This document shows positions 10,137 to 18,496 of a DNA stretch of 64,000 nt, one piece after another. Both the position numbers and the translations under genes were made by a program. The notes beneath the pieces are model-generated. The model made no database searches and had not been told where the DNA came from. It worked only from the letters and a program-made list of their open reading frames with translations. The DNA is from Odiellus spinosus (taxonomy: Eukaryota > Arthropoda > Arachnida > Opiliones > Phalangiidae). The stretch is from positions 18,199,600 through 18,263,599 of the forward strand of contig OY987226.1 of assembly GCA_963920705.1 (NCBI GenBank), in the 5' to 3' direction. Numbering within the stretch: the stretch's first letter is position 1; each line of letters opens with the position of its first letter.

Positions 10137-10205
10137 TTAATCGGTGACTCATGGTTTAAGGTAATAGGAGGGTATAAATAGTGAATTTTTCAAATCCTAA
10201 TCATC
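10137..10205 (+). promoter_or_regulatory. AP-1 motif plus TATA promoter 4, left arm
   Basis: The shared motif with TGACTCA (10137-10159) is followed by TATAAATA (10173-10180) and TCATC with A at 10203, i.e. TATA at -30. A good 5' splice site (CG/GTAAGC, donor at 10283) follows about 80 bp downstream. No matching open frame is seen on this strand, so the transcript may be non-coding, or its coding exon was not found. Confidence 0.5.
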
Positions 10206-10309
10206 ACAACCTACAACCCCATCCTCGTCAAAAGGAAGAGAAAAAATAAATCTTCACCTACATCTCCAGAAAATTTCTATCGGTAAGCATGAAATATATT
10301 TTAACGCTG

Positions 10310-10600
10310 TTAAAATAGGTATTTACGTTAACTCTTAGTTGAAATATAAAATAGCTTTCTACACTAAACTTTAGTTTAAATATAAAATAGCTTTCTACAC
10401 TAAACTTTAGTTTAAATATAAAACAATATATTTTAACGTAGTATTTAAAGTAGTTATCTTCGCTAACCTTTAGTTTAAATTTAAAATAGTTTTCCACGCT
10501 AAACTCTAGTTTAAATATACAATAGTCTTCTACGTTAACCTATAGTTTAAATATAAAATAGATATCTACGTTAATCTTTAGATAGGGTATAGAAATTGAT
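10310..10600 (-). repeat. 36-bp tandem repeat, left arm
   Basis: About eight diverged units with the core AGTTTAAATATAAAATAG are spaced 36 bp (or nearly so) apart. Because 36 is a multiple of three, the minus strand stays open as 12-residue repeats (79 codons, 10258-10497). I treat that as a by-product of the repeat, not a gene. Confidence 0.65.
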
Positions 10601-10642
10601 TCATAGTATTCCCAAGTCAATCCATATTTAGTTGAGAATTCA

Positions 10643-10912
10643 TTATTGGGCATCAATTAGAGCGTATAGTTCAACTTTTTCAAAATCGTTATTTATCTCC
10701 AAAGTGATCATATATTTTGTCTTTAGATCAATCAACAATAGCCGAATGATGTGAAGTACACCGCAATTATCAACTCTCTTGCCCGAGATGTGATAACGAT
10801 CTCGCGTCAGTTCCAGCTCTCGGGAAACTGCTACACTTTTACATGTCCCGTGATTGCTTTCAACATAGGAAGTGTGTATTGATTCAACAAAAGAAGTATT
10901 ACCGTCTGTCAT
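10643..10912 (-). CDS. Possible small ORF 4 (89 aa), left arm
   Basis: This is an ATG-started frame of 89 codons in the only higher-complexity stretch of the inner arm, on the strand opposite genes 1-3. I recognise no domain. It contains a mixed charged, non-repetitive sequence. There is no clear promoter or AATAAA, and a 6-bp hairpin (CAGGCA/TGCCTG) lies just upstream of the ATG. It could be chance. Confidence 0.3.
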   Translation of the reverse strand: MTDGNTSFVESIHTSYVESNHGTCKSVAVSRELELTRDRYHISGKRVDNCGVLHIIRLLLIDLKTKYMITLEINNDFEKVELYALIDAQ

Positions 10913-11137
10913 TATCGAGTGAACAGGCAGTAATGCCTGATGAGCGGTTGTTCTGCCGGTGGTGTTCAGAGTTTAAATATACGATAAAAAATATTTGTGA
11001 TTGCATAAAAATAAATTGTTAATTAAAATTTGTATCGTAAATGAATCCAATCTCTGAAATTATTTATACTTAAGCCTACTATATTTAGTAAAGCCTACAA
11101 ATAACGTCGGATATCTAAGTTAGCCTATACCAATGTA

Positions 11138-11139
<2 letters not shown>

Positions 11140-11173
<34 letters not shown>
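11140..11173. repeat. AT microsatellite, left arm (34 nt)
   Basis: A 34-nt AT dinucleotide run. The matching run in the right arm (14025-14068) is 44 nt, the largest visible difference between the arms. Confidence 0.9.
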
Positions 11174-11175
<2 letters not shown>

Positions 11176-11263
11176 CAATATTCAAGCTAATCGAAATAGA
11201 ATAATAAAGGGGTATTATGAAATTGTTCGAGATAAATGAGTAAAAATGACTAAACACCGTCAT

Positions 11264-12490
11264 AAAATGTCCAAACGTCGAGAAAAAATCGTGTGAAAAA
11301 GACGAAAAATCTCAATCTTTAAGCGTGACACAAATTAAAGGCGCAAGAAACGTCTAAGTATCGGGAGAGTCTAACTAACTAGATTAAGTAACAAAGACGG
11401 AAGTGTAAGCGTCGAACGAATTGATAAAAATTGTAAATAGAAAATATGATAAATCAAACTGAAAAAAAGTACGTTGAAATAGATTAGCGGTGGGACAAAT
11501 TAATTAAACCGTGAAAAACGTCTAAATATCGATAGAAGATAATAAGGTTGTGAAAGAAAATTGTTAATGTAATGAAAACATCAAAGACGCAGATAAATGA
11601 TTGAAACCGGTGTAATATATTAAAAAGACGGGAGTAAAATTGTCTAAAGACGCAGATAAATAATTGAAACCGGTGTAATATATTAAAAAGACGGGAGTAA
11701 AATTGTCTAAGAGCCGTCATAAAATGTATAAGCGTCGAACAAAATGATCTAAAATTAGGGAAAACGATAAAAATGTTTAAGTAGTGAAATAGTTTAACAA
11801 AGTTGGAAGATAAAACGTCCAAGTGTCGGGAAAATAACGAAGATGCGGATATTAATGTCGGAGACTCAAAACTAAATAGGAAAGGAGAGGGATTTTAATA
11901 TTGAAATACCGAAAGAAGTTAACACTTGATTCGTAAAAATACAATGTTTCTGTAAAATAACAGATACTCGACAAAAGCATTATTACTCTTTGGGTTAGTT
12001 TCTTGTACGTATTTTCTACGAATACTATGCCGCGACGTGATGATAATTTAACCGCGCGTGTTTAAAATTTGAATCGCACACGTGAACCGCTTAACATAGA
12101 GATAAGCAAAAACACGACTACAGTTTCTGGAACGTTTTTAGCAAGGCTCAATCGTAAAAAGAAGCAAAATCCGCTTTCAACCTTTTCACCAGTATACGAT
12201 AAAACGACGAAAAATTTGTTTATTCGGTAAAACAAATTAACATAACCGTGAAAAAAGTCTAAATATTGGAGAAGTTAATATAAAGCGGAATGAAACGTCT
12301 AAGTTTCGGCATAAACAACAGCAATGTCGAAGAAGCGAAACAAAATAACAGGTCTAAATCAAGGGAGAAATTAACAAAGACGTAAGAAAAACATCTAATT
12401 AACGCGATAAGGAAGCGAAGACGGGAATGAAAATGTGAAGGTACGTCATAAAATATCCAAGTGTCGATTCAAATTAACAAAATCGTGGGT
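11264..12490. repeat. Degenerate GTCTAAGTGTCG repeats, left arm
   Basis: A dozen or more diverged copies of a GTCTAAGTGTCGG-like word are interspersed with ACAAAGACGGGAGTAAAA-like words, spaced roughly 50-60 bp. The exact tandem pair of 63 bp at 11583-11645/11646-11708 is the clearest case. A 112-codon open frame on the minus strand (11484-11822) is made of this repeat and is not called as a gene. The stretch at about 11870-12190 lacks the words. Confidence 0.55.
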
Positions 12491-12578
12491 AAAATTGTAT
12501 TTGTCACCATCCTCATCGTCGACGATTCTAACCTAACCTAACTTCGCGAAATTACATCAGGATGAATGGCGGGGCGCC

Positions 12579-12616
12579 TCTTTTCAATCTCCTTGGCGGA
12601 TCGCCAAGGAGTTGAC
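12579..12616. other. Asymmetric central spacer with small hairpin
   Basis: The 38 nt between the arms are not symmetric with them. They contain their own perfect hairpin: CTCCTTGGCG (12589-12598), a GAT loop, and CGCCAAGGAG (12602-12611). GC-rich arm ends (GGGGCGCC / GGCGCCCC) border it. Such a tip could be the turn-around point of a fold-back replication event. Confidence 0.8.
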
Positions 12617-12709
12617 GGCGCCCCGCCATTCATCCTGATGTAATTTCGCGAAGTTAGGTTAGGTTAGAATCGTCGACGATGAGGATGGTGACAAATACAA
12701 TTTTACCCA

Positions 12710-13935
12710 CGATTTTGTTAATTTGAATCGACACTTGGATATTTTATGACGTACCTTCACATTTTCATTCCCGTCTTCGCTTCCTTATCGCGTTAATTAG
12801 ATGTTTTTCTTACGTCTTTGTTAATTTCTCCCTTGATTTAGACCTGTTATTTTGTTTCGCTTCTTCGACATTGCTGTTGTTTATGCCGAAACTTAGACGT
12901 TTCATTCCGCTTTATATTAACTTCTCCAATATTTAGACTTTTTTCACGGTTATGTTAATTTGTTTTACCGAATAAACAAATTTTTCGTCGTTTTATCGTA
13001 TACTGCAGGTGAAAAGGTTGAAAGCGGATTTTGCTTCTTTTTACGATTGAGCCTTGCTAAAAACGTTCCAGAAACTGTAGTCGTGTTTTTGCTTATCTCT
13101 ATGTTAAGCGGTTCACGTGTGCGATTCAAATTTTAAACACGCGCGGTTAAATTATCATCACGTCGCGGCATAGTATTCGTAGAAAATACGTACAAGAAAC
13201 TAACCCAAAGAGTAATAATGCTTTTGTCGAGTATCTGTTATTTTACAGAAACATTGTATTTTTACGAATCAAGTGTTAACTTCTTTCGGTATTTCAATAT
13301 TAAAATCCCTCTCCTTTCCTATTTAGTTTTGAGTCTCCGACATTAATATCCGCATCTTCGTTATTTTCCCGACACTTGGACGTTTTATCTTCCAACTTTG
13401 TTAAACTATTTCACTACTTAAACATTTTTATCGTTTTCCCTAATTTTAGATCATTTTGTTCGACGCTTATACATTTTATGACGGCTCTTAGACAATTTTA
13501 CTCCCGTCTTTTTAATATATTACACCGGTTTCAATTATTTATCTGCGTCTTTAGACAATTTTACTCCCGTCTTTTTAATATATTACACCGGTTTCAATCA
13601 TTTATCTGCGTCTTTGATGTTTTCATTACATTAACAATTTTCTTTCACAACCTTATTATCTTCTATCGATATTTAGACGTTTTTCACGGTTTAATTAATT
13701 TGTCCCACCGCTAATCTATTTCAACGTACTTTTTTTCAGTTTGATTTATCATATTTTCTATTTACAATTTTTATCAATTCGTTCGACGCTTACACTTCCG
13801 TCTTTGTTACTTAATCTAGTTAGTTAGACTCTCCCGATACTTAGACGTTTCTTGCGCCTTTAATTTGTGTCACGCTTAAAGATTGAGATTTTTCGTCTTT
13901 TTCACACGATTTTTTCTCGACGTTTGGACATTTTA
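12710..13935. repeat. Degenerate GTCTAAGTGTCG repeats, right arm
   Basis: Mirror image of the inner repeat field of the left arm, including the 63-bp tandem pair at 13490-13615. Confidence 0.55.
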
Positions 13936-14022
13936 TGACGGTGTTTAGTCATTTTTACTCATTTATCTCGAACAATTTCATAATACCCCTTTATTATTCT
14001 ATTTCGATTAGCTTGAATATTG

Positions 14023-14024
<2 letters not shown>

Positions 14025-14068
<44 letters not shown>
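14025..14068. repeat. AT microsatellite, right arm (44 nt)
   Basis: Forty-four nt of AT repeat, ten longer than its partner at 11140-11173. Real divergence of the arms or a polishing error would both produce this. Confidence 0.9.
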
Positions 14069-14070
<2 letters not shown>

Positions 14071-14295
14071 TACATTGGTATAGGCTAACTTAGATATCCG
14101 ACGTTATTTGTAGGCTTTACTAAATATAGTAGGCTTAAGTATAAATAATTTCAGAGATTGGATTCATTTACGATACAAATTTTAATTAACAATTTATTTT
14201 TATGCAATCACAAATATTTTTTATCGTATATTTAAACTCTGAACACCACCGGCAGAACAACCGCTCATCAGGCATTACTGCCTGTTCACTCGATA

Positions 14296-14565
14296 ATGAC
14301 AGACGGTAATACTTCTTTTGTTGAATCAATACACACTTCCTATGTTGAAAGCAATCACGGGACATGTAAAAGTGTAGCAGTTTCCCGAGAGCTGGAACTG
14401 ACGCGAGATCGTTATCACATCTCGGGCAAGAGAGTTGATAATTGCGGTGTACTTCACATCATTCGGCTATTGTTGATTGATCTAAAGACAAAATATATGA
14501 TCACTTTGGAGATAAATAACGATTTTGAAAAAGTTGAACTATACGCTCTAATTGATGCCCAATAA
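14296..14565 (+). CDS. Possible small ORF 4 (89 aa), right arm
   Basis: Second copy of the uncharacterised 89-codon frame, identical in translation to the one at 10643-10912. It is followed by the 36-bp repeat field and has no obvious poly(A) signal. Weak support. Confidence 0.3.
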   Translation: MTDGNTSFVESIHTSYVESNHGTCKSVAVSRELELTRDRYHISGKRVDNCGVLHIIRLLLIDLKTKYMITLEINNDFEKVELYALIDAQ

Positions 14566-14607
14566 TGAATTCTCAACTAAATATGGATTGACTTGGGAAT
14601 ACTATGA

Positions 14608-14898
14608 ATCAATTTCTATACCCTATCTAAAGATTAACGTAGATATCTATTTTATATTTAAACTATAGGTTAACGTAGAAGACTATTGTATATTTAAACT
14701 AGAGTTTAGCGTGGAAAACTATTTTAAATTTAAACTAAAGGTTAGCGAAGATAACTACTTTAAATACTACGTTAAAATATATTGTTTTATATTTAAACTA
14801 AAGTTTAGTGTAGAAAGCTATTTTATATTTAAACTAAAGTTTAGTGTAGAAAGCTATTTTATATTTCAACTAAGAGTTAACGTAAATACCTATTTTAA
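14608..14898 (+). repeat. 36-bp tandem repeat, right arm
   Basis: Mirror of 10310-10600. Two adjacent units at about 14795-14866 are nearly identical, suggesting recent slippage before the arms were duplicated, since both arms share it. Confidence 0.65.
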
Positions 14899-15002
14899 CA
14901 GCGTTAAAATATATTTCATGCTTACCGATAGAAATTTTCTGGAGATGTAGGTGAAGATTTATTTTTTCTCTTCCTTTTGACGAGGATGGGGTTGTAGGTT
15001 GT

Positions 15003-15071
15003 GATGATTAGGATTTGAAAAATTCACTATTTATACCCTCCTATTACCTTAAACCATGAGTCACCGATTAA
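15003..15071 (-). promoter_or_regulatory. AP-1 motif plus TATA promoter 4, right arm
   Basis: Mirror of the left-arm promoter 4: TGACTCA-containing motif at 15049-15071, TATA box at 15028-15035, and start near 15005 on the minus strand. Confidence 0.5.
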
Positions 15072-15303
15072 GATGGGGAAACAACGTTTGAGTTGAATCT
15101 TGTTTATTTTTAAATGATGAAAGGAAAGAAACTTTTCTCGTTATAAGTAAATATTTGTAGAGATAAACGCGATAATGTTCGTAGGATGGTGAAGTTAGAA
15201 AAAAATAAGAGATTTTCAGTAGAAAGATTAATATATCCCATTTTATTGAATTAAACACTATTATTGATTATACATATGAAAATTATACATGAAAATGGCA
15301 AAT

Positions 15304-15822
15304 TTATTTGCTACGTTTTATAACCGTTCGTACGTCGTCATTCTCTTCGGTAGTAAATAAATTAATTTTATCAACATGAAACTTAGTTAATACTTTACAA
15401 CGTACATCATCCAAAAATTTAAATAAGGGCGTACGTAAACAATTGTTACACCATGTAGCAAACACGTTGGTGACTATTTCTCCTACGTTTTCGGGGTTTA
15501 TGTATCCGTGGTATTGAATGTGATCAACGTCGTCTTCGGAAGATATAACGCCTTCAAGCTGGAAGCAATCGCTACACATACGTAATCTTCGATACTTCTC
15601 AAAATATTTCCTACGCACCGAAGAGTACGATGTGATAATGTGATTACCTGTTATGAAGTATGGGGGTGGGTCACTGTATTCTGTGTTCAACACTCTATTG
15701 TATTGAAACCATGATAACTTGACGCTCGGATCTATAATTATGTTTAAGGAATCATTCAGCACGTCATCCCACTCGTCCTCATCATCCTCGTATACATCTA
15801 TAAAATCTTCGTAATACTCCAT
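15304..15822 (-). CDS. Gene 3: acidic CxxC/CxxC protein, right arm
   Basis: Second copy of the 172-aa acidic protein with cysteine pairs at residues 83/86 and 125/128, identical in translation. The same alternative upstream start exists at 15945 (213 aa), and the same TATA-like stretch lies in the extension. Both copies being intact argues that the duplication is young or that both are kept. Confidence 0.6.
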   Translation of the reverse strand: MEYYEDFIDVYEDDEDEWDDVLNDSLNIIIDPSVKLSWFQYNRVLNTEYSDPPPYFITGNHIITSYSSVRRKYFEKYRRLRMCSDCFQLEGVISSEDDVDHIQYHGYINPENVGEIVTNVFATWCNNCLRTPLFKFLDDVRCKVLTKFHVDKINLFTTEENDDVRTVIKRSK

Positions 15823-16038
15823 TGTACTTTTTACGAATATTTCTTCCAAGTCTTGGACGATGAATGTTGACAGTATTTTTATATATATCGTGGAGTGATA
15901 ATTCACGACCCGACATCGAATAAATTTCGTTCTTCGCACATACATATAGCCGGAAGGGTTGATGTAAATTCTTCCTGTCGTTGTTAAGGTTCTCAGTGGG
16001 TTGGATGTTTGATGATGTGGTAAATGAAACGTCTGGAG

Positions 16039-16449
16039 CTACGTTGGGGACGGACCATCAGCTGAAGTGATCGGGACATCGTTGGAAGGTGATAAGACAT
16101 CGTTGGGTGATGATGGACCATCGGTAGAAGTGGACGGGACATCGCTGGAGGATGACGGGACATCGTTGATAGATGCGATTATGGCGATAGTCTGGGATGT
16201 AGTCTCGTTCATCTTCGTCTTCTTAACGTTCTCGATAGATTCCATGGATCGAGCTCGTTTCAGGATGGATTCACGACTCGTTTCTTCCTTATGGCGGGAT
16301 AGACTATGGATGGTGAGGTGCTCCTTCTTTGTGAAGTATACGTTGCAAAATTTACACGGGAATTCTTCATACTCGTGTTTTTCTCGAGCATGTTGAAGTA
16401 AGCTTCCAACTTGGGAAAACTTAGCCCCACAATTGCGACAGATGACCAT
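16039..16449 (-). CDS. Gene 2: two-finger C2H2 zinc finger protein, right arm
   Basis: Second copy of the 136-aa protein with two C2H2 fingers and six heptad repeats in the tail. The single in-frame TAG (16039-16041) before the open run into gene 3 is present here too, so the stop predates the duplication or was copied with it. A 109-codon frame on the plus strand is only its shadow. Confidence 0.75.
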   Translation of the reverse strand: MVICRNCGAKFSQVGSLLQHAREKHEYEEFPCKFCNVYFTKKEHLTIHSLSRHKEETSRESILKRARSMESIENVKKTKMNETTSQTIAIIASINDVPSSSSDVPSTSTDGPSSPNDVLSPSNDVPITSADGPSPT

Positions 16450-16529
16450 AATGTAACTAACTTAAGTTAAAGACTTTTAGTATTACCGGAAGAGATGATG
16501 ATGCTTGGTGAGAACTTAAACTTTGATAA

Positions 16530-16552
16530 TTAAACAATGAGTCACTGATTAA
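16530..16552 (-). promoter_or_regulatory. AP-1-type upstream motif, gene 2, right arm
   Basis: Mirror of 8656-8678 with the TGACTCA core, located about 80 bp before the gene 2 ATG. Confidence 0.55.
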
Positions 16553-16694
16553 TTCTAAGTCCTCTTTCTCACCCTTTCCACTCTGGGGAAATTATCCTTA
16601 CCCATTTGATATGAACAGAATATGAAAGTTTTATTTGCCTACTTTTGATATCAATATTAAGAAATGTCATATTTAACAGTTTGAAATTCGGAAT

Positions 16695-16700
16695 TTTATT
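16695..16700 (-). terminator. Poly(A) signal of gene 1, right arm
   Basis: AATAAA on the minus strand, seven bases after the stop codon of the second gene 1 copy. Confidence 0.6.
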
Positions 16701-16706
16701 TTGTAT

Positions 16707-17580
16707 TTACAAATATTGTTTCGAAATGTAAATAATTCTAGTCACCATTTGCTTACAAAATTCGAAACTTAAAAAAGTTGAATTATTAAAAATTTCTGTA
16801 ATTAATTGGATATTTAAATTATTAATCGCAGTTGAAAAATTCATTTCTACACGCTCAGCCCAATCATAGGTTAAACAATCGTGCTGTAATTGCGATGGAT
16901 GGTCAATGAGACACCCGTTACACGAGTTTTTAATAAGTTCCGTTAGCTGTGAAACTACTATGTCCTTTATAGCTTGGTAGACTTTCTTAGTTTCGTTAAG
17001 TATGATTTCAACTTGTTGATGCTTTTCCAAGAGTTTCTCCCATAGAACTCCTCCGATGGCGAATCCATTTTTAGTGGGAAATAACATCCCATAGTTCTTC
17101 CCGTTTCCCGTCGTCATTTCACGGATATTAAGCATCTTCCGGTCCTGGTATGACTTGAGTTCCACCCGTTTATTGTTTGACCCTTCCAAGAAAACTGACG
17201 AAGGACTTGCACCCTCGTTTTGGAAGTATTGCGTGATTTCTTCCCTCATTCGGTATATTTGAAAGTACTCATCCTCGCTGAGATTAATTCCAGTGGATCC
17301 ATCAGTAAATCCAAGTCTAATTTCACATTCGGGAGTAACTGTGACCGATTTTCTCGATGAGATTTCGAATACGTTCGTGTTGTCCCTGTAAATGATAGAA
17401 ACGGCTAAGTTAATTGAGGTTTTATACTAATAATAAGATGTCAGGAATAAAAATTACTAAGTTATTTAAGAGGACAGTGAAAATTTCAAAGTTATTTAGG
17501 GTTAGGTTAATAATTTCTAAGTTATTTAGGGTGGCACAAATAATTTATAAGTTAATTTTAGAGTAAAATGCTACTTACAT
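16707..17580 (-). CDS. Gene 1: tandem PC4-like ssDNA-binding protein (spliced), right arm
   Basis: Second copy of gene 1 with coding exons 17580-17579 and 17385-16707 on the minus strand and an intron at 17386-17578 with the same GTAAGT/TTACAG borders. The start codon is again split 2+1 across the intron, giving 226 codons. Both PC4-like repeats and the C-x2-C...HPSQ-x2-H-x-C motif are intact and identical. An mRNA from either arm would give the same protein, and the two genes point at each other across the palindrome centre. Confidence 0.72.
17418..17558 (-). repeat. ~30-bp tandem repeat inside gene 1 intron, right arm
   Basis: Mirror of 7650-7790; four diverged ~30-bp units within the intron. 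Confidence 0.55.
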
Positions 17581-17597
17581 TTTTAGTGTTCTTGTGG

Positions 17598-17661
17598 ATG
17601 ACTTGAATACGGTTGATGGCAGCTTTAAATGACTTATCTAAAATATATCCTAGCTTTTATA
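17598..17661 (-). promoter_or_regulatory. Gene 1 core promoter (TATA, Inr, DPE), right arm
   Basis: Mirror of the left arm: TATAAAAG at 17654-17661, initiator A at 17630, DPE-like AGTCAT at 17598-17603, all in register on the minus strand. Confidence 0.75.
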
Positions 17662-17667
17662 CCCATA

Positions 17668-17853
17668 AATAAGCGTCATATCTGTACTTAAAGTTGGGAA
17701 ATAGGTTTTACCAATGACGTATTGGGTTTTTACTAAGCGATTCAGCGTCAAATCAGTACTTGAGTTGGGAAATAGGTTTTACCAATGACGCGTAGGTTTT
17801 TACCAAGCGTCATATCAGTACTTGAACTTGGGAAATACGTTTTACCAATGCCG
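17668..17853 (-). promoter_or_regulatory. Triplicated promoter-proximal repeat, right arm
   Basis: Mirror of 7355-7540: three 63-71-bp units upstream of the gene 1 TATA box. Confidence 0.55.
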
Positions 17854-18305
17854 CGTATTATTGATTTATTTCGAATCTTCATACACGTGGTAATTAGGCC
17901 TAACGATAGATATTTTGTTTTAAATATGGTCTTCACCAACTTGTTTAAGTATTTTTCCACATTTATATATCAGTTTATGCAAATAATCGTATATTTACAG
18001 TTCCATTTTATAGTTATATTTACTATGTGAAATTCTTCATCTTAAATATTTGACAAGTTTTATATTTTTCCTCGTGCGTTTTGAGATAAGACCTGACATA
18101 GGTGATAACGCGATATGAGAACCGCGCGAAATTCGATAAAGACAAACGCAGAGATAAGGTTTCAGTATAGGTTCAGTATTAGTTATAGATTCACATTTGA
18201 TTTCGCGCCTTATCATTTAAACTTTCAATCGCGTGATATATGAACATAGAGATAAGAAGAACCGAGAATATAGATAAGGATGGAAAATAGTTTAATAATT
18301 GATCA

Positions 18306-18378
18306 GAAGACGTAGTGTAGTGGTGTGAAACGTCATCCCCACATACATGAGGTACCGGGTTCGAAACCCGGATGAAAA
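18306..18378 (+). ncRNA. tRNA-like SINE head / pol III promoter, right
   Basis: Box A is at 18313-18323, box B at 18358-18368, and the perfect T-arm at 18355-18371, followed by A-rich sequence with a long A-run and then the terminal GGCACCTCC subrepeats. It mirrors 6830-6902. The putative acceptor halves GAAGACG and ATGAAAA do not pair, so it is a tRNA-derived promoter, not a tRNA. Confidence 0.6.
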
Positions 18379-18407
18379 AATTTTGAAAAAAAAAAAAAAA
18401 AATTGGG

Positions 18408-18466
18408 CACCTCCGGCACCTCTTGGCACCTCCGGCACCTCCGGCACCTCTTGGCACCTCCTGTGC
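18408..18466 (-). repeat. Terminal GGCACCTCC subrepeats, right
   Basis: Mirror of the left subterminal repeats; about seven 9-10-bp units next to the right terminus. Confidence 0.7.
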
Positions 18467-18490
18467 TTAAACGCTCATTTTCATACTACT

Positions 18491-18496
18491 AATATA
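18491..18496. other. Target-site duplication, right (AATATA)
   Basis: Exact copy of 6712-6717. Removing the element and one copy restores a continuous host site. Confidence 0.85.

Larger units (their letters stand above)
6718..12578 (+). repeat. Left arm of the palindrome (long TIR)
   Basis: Paired positions sum to 25208 from the outer end to the AT microsatellite (11140-11173), to 25198 from there to about 12190, and to 25195 up to the centre. The two shifts come from a 10-bp shorter microsatellite and a missing TGC triplet in this arm. Arm length is 5,861 bp, so the element is terminal inverted repeat over essentially its full length. Confidence 0.9.
6718..18490. mobile_element. 11.8-kb palindromic element with Maverick-like ends
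   Basis: The whole element is one giant inverted repeat. The left arm (6718-12578) is the reverse complement of the right arm (12617-18490) around a 38-nt spacer. It starts AGTAGTATGAAAATGAGCG and ends with the complement, so its termini are 5'-AG and CT-3', with an exact 6-bp target duplication outside. Those two traits together are known for Maverick/Polinton elements. None of their core genes (protein-primed polymerase B, integrase, adenain-like protease, packaging ATPase, capsid) is visible. Instead each arm has three or four small genes transcribed toward the centre. It is therefore probably non-autonomous, mobilised or copied in trans. All ORF pairs are identical in translation. The arms differ by a 10-bp AT microsatellite length change and a 3-bp indel. 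An assembly fold-back is the main alternative, but distinct flanks with a shared 6-bp duplication, plus arm differences, argue against it. Confidence 0.8.
12617..18490 (-). repeat. Right arm of the palindrome (long TIR)
   Basis: This arm is the reverse complement of 6718-12578 and is 5,874 bp long. Relative to the left arm it has 10 extra bases in the AT run and an extra triplet at 13005-13007 that creates CTGCAG. All named genes of the left arm recur here on the opposite strand with identical translations, so transcription from both arms converges on the centre. Confidence 0.9.

Noticed and set aside
10258..10497. 79-codon frame of 12-residue repeats
   Set aside because: It follows from the 36-bp unit length; composition is purely AT-driven.
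11484..11822. 112-codon minus-strand frame in both arms
   Set aside because: It is built of the degenerate 63-bp repeat; no domain, start context or poly(A) signal.
6718..18490. Integrated densovirus or complete Maverick
   Set aside because: No replication initiator, capsid, polymerase, integrase or ATPase gene is visible in any frame.
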